Shown here: positions 6,090 to 6,909 of the stretch, piece by piece
How positions within the stretch are numbered: position 1 is the stretch's first letter
Layout: every line of letters starts with the position of its first letter
Assembly (NCBI GenBank): GCA_946480585.1
Contig: CAMLKQ010000118.1
Span: 1 to 6,909, forward strand
Length of the DNA: 6,909 nucleotides
DNA from: an uncultured Kangiella sp.
GTDB taxonomy: Bacteria > Pseudomonadota > Gammaproteobacteria > Enterobacterales > DSM-103792
Direction: 5' to 3'
Position numbers and translations under genes: made by a program
Notes under the pieces: generated by a model
The model's database searches: none
What the model was told of the DNA's origin: nothing
Seen by the model: only the letters and a program-made list of their open reading frames with translations

Positions 6090-6909
6090 ATGGCAAAGGA
6101 ACGCTTTCAGGAACTGGACGTCTTCCGTGGCATCGCCGCGTTTGCGGTCATGCTGTTCCACTTCAGTAGTCGTTATCCCGCTGTTTACAGTCCCTCCACC
6201 GAACTTGGTTGGTCATTTGACTATGGCCACTATGGCGTGCAGCTGTTTTTCATGATCAGCGGTTTTGTGATTTTCCTGACGCTGTCACGCTGCAAGACCG
6301 CCACCGATTTTGTTGTATCGCGGGTGTCGCGGCTGTATCCGGCCTATTGGGCGGCCATGTTGCTGACCGCAGCCGTTGGCTTGCTCTGGCCGCTGCCGGA
6401 TCAGCATTACAGCATTTATCAACTCGTCATCAATGGCACCATGCTGCAATCCTACCTCTACGTTCCGTCGATCGACGGCGTCTACTGGACCTTGTCGTAT
6501 GAGTTGGGCTTTTATGCGGTCATGTTGGCGCTGTATCTGTTTGGCATGGTGCGCCACGTTCACGCCATTGTGCTGATTTGGCTCGCGTTTGCCGCTGTCA
6601 ACGCACTCTGGCCGTTGCCATTCCGGTTGCAATTGTTGGCGGTGCTGCCGTATGCGCCGTTGTTCATGGCGGGCTTATTGTTCCATGAGGTATGGCTGAA
6701 GCGGGCCACGCTGAAGACCTGGTCGCTGCTTGCACTGTGTCTGGCCGGTGCCTGTGCGCTCGAAGAGAATGTTGTCGGCCGCTGGTTGATGCCGGTGTTT
6801 TTCCTGCTGTTCTGGGCTGCGGTATCCGGTCACATGCGGTGGCTGCTGAACCGGCCGCTACTGTGGCTGGGCAGCATTTCCTACACGCTTTATCTGGTGC
6901 ACCAGATGC
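6090..6909 (+). CDS. Acyltransferase-3 family membrane protein, 3' truncated by window edge
   Basis: A polytopic inner-membrane acyltransferase of the OafA/OatA/NodX type, which moves acetyl or other acyl groups to sugars of exported glycans. Of the protein, 273 codons are visible. Hallmarks: LDVFRGIAAFAVMLFHF, giving the R13-x10-H24 motif where the histidine is the likely catalytic residue; YGVQLFFMISGFVIF (48-62); VSRVSRLYPAYW (76-87); YWTLSYELGFY with E138; and GSISYTLYLVHQM near the cut, typical of a late transmembrane helix. About nine hydrophobic segments can be traced, so only the last part is missing. Whether an SGNH domain is fused at the C-terminus cannot be seen. The ATG at 6090 is chosen for its distance to GGGGTG; GTG at 6078 is in frame and possible. 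It begins 44 bases after the esterase gene, same strand, probably the same operon. The acceptor is unknown. Confidence 0.92.
   Translation, partial: MAKERFQELDVFRGIAAFAVMLFHFSSRYPAVYSPSTELGWSFDYGHYGVQLFFMISGFVIFLTLSRCKTATDFVVSRVSRLYPAYWAAMLLTAAVGLLWPLPDQHYSIYQLVINGTMLQSYLYVPSIDGVYWTLSYELGFYAVMLALYLFGMVRHVHAIVLIWLAFAAVNALWPLPFRLQLLAVLPYAPLFMAGLLFHEVWLKRATLKTWSLLALCLAGACALEENVVGRWLMPVFFLLFWAAVSGHMRWLLNRPLLWLGSISYTLYLVHQM

Overview
The window looks like chromosomal DNA of a gammaproteobacterium with moderately high GC. The evidence is an RF3 C-terminus very close to the enterobacterial type, a TcdA tRNA-modification enzyme, a YjjV-like TatD hydrolase, and an inverted pair of REP sequences resembling those of Pseudomonas. 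I cannot name the genus from the sequence alone. All seven supported genes lie on the + strand and are tightly packed. Long minus-strand ORFs exist, but they are antisense shadows of the real genes.

Layout: (1) 1-483, the C-terminal third of prfC (peptide chain release factor 3), cut by the left edge. (2) 491-556, a REPIN-like inverted REP pair in the prfC-tatD gap. (3) 591-1361, a complete TatD/YjjV-type metal-dependent hydrolase. (4) 1417-2136, tcdA, the ATP-dependent enzyme that cyclises t6A37 of tRNA. (5) 2186-4021, a GspE/PilB/MshE-type secretion/pilus ATPase with no other secretion or pilus genes in view. (6) 4034-5302, a FAD-dependent amine/amino-acid oxidase of the DAO superfamily (PuuB/OrdL-like). 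(7) 5299-6045, a membrane-anchored SGNH/GDSL esterase, joined to the oxidase by an ATGA stop/start overlap. (8) 6090-6909, the N-terminal part of an acyltransferase-3 membrane protein, cut by the right edge.

The first half is housekeeping: translation termination, tRNA modification and a TatD nuclease/hydrolase. The second half is more accessory. An orphan assembly ATPase is followed by an oxidase-esterase-acyltransferase run. The esterase and acyltransferase are plausible partners in acylation and deacylation of an envelope glycan; this is inference from co-location and known family pairings.

The feature most worth a second look is a near-ideal intrinsic-terminator hairpin plus T-run (4058-4085). 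It lies inside the first codons of the oxidase gene, just after the ATPase stop codon, where it could end the ATPase transcript or attenuate the downstream genes. I found no CRISPR array, tRNA, rRNA, insertion sequence or clearly novel system. No gap between genes exceeds about 110 bases.
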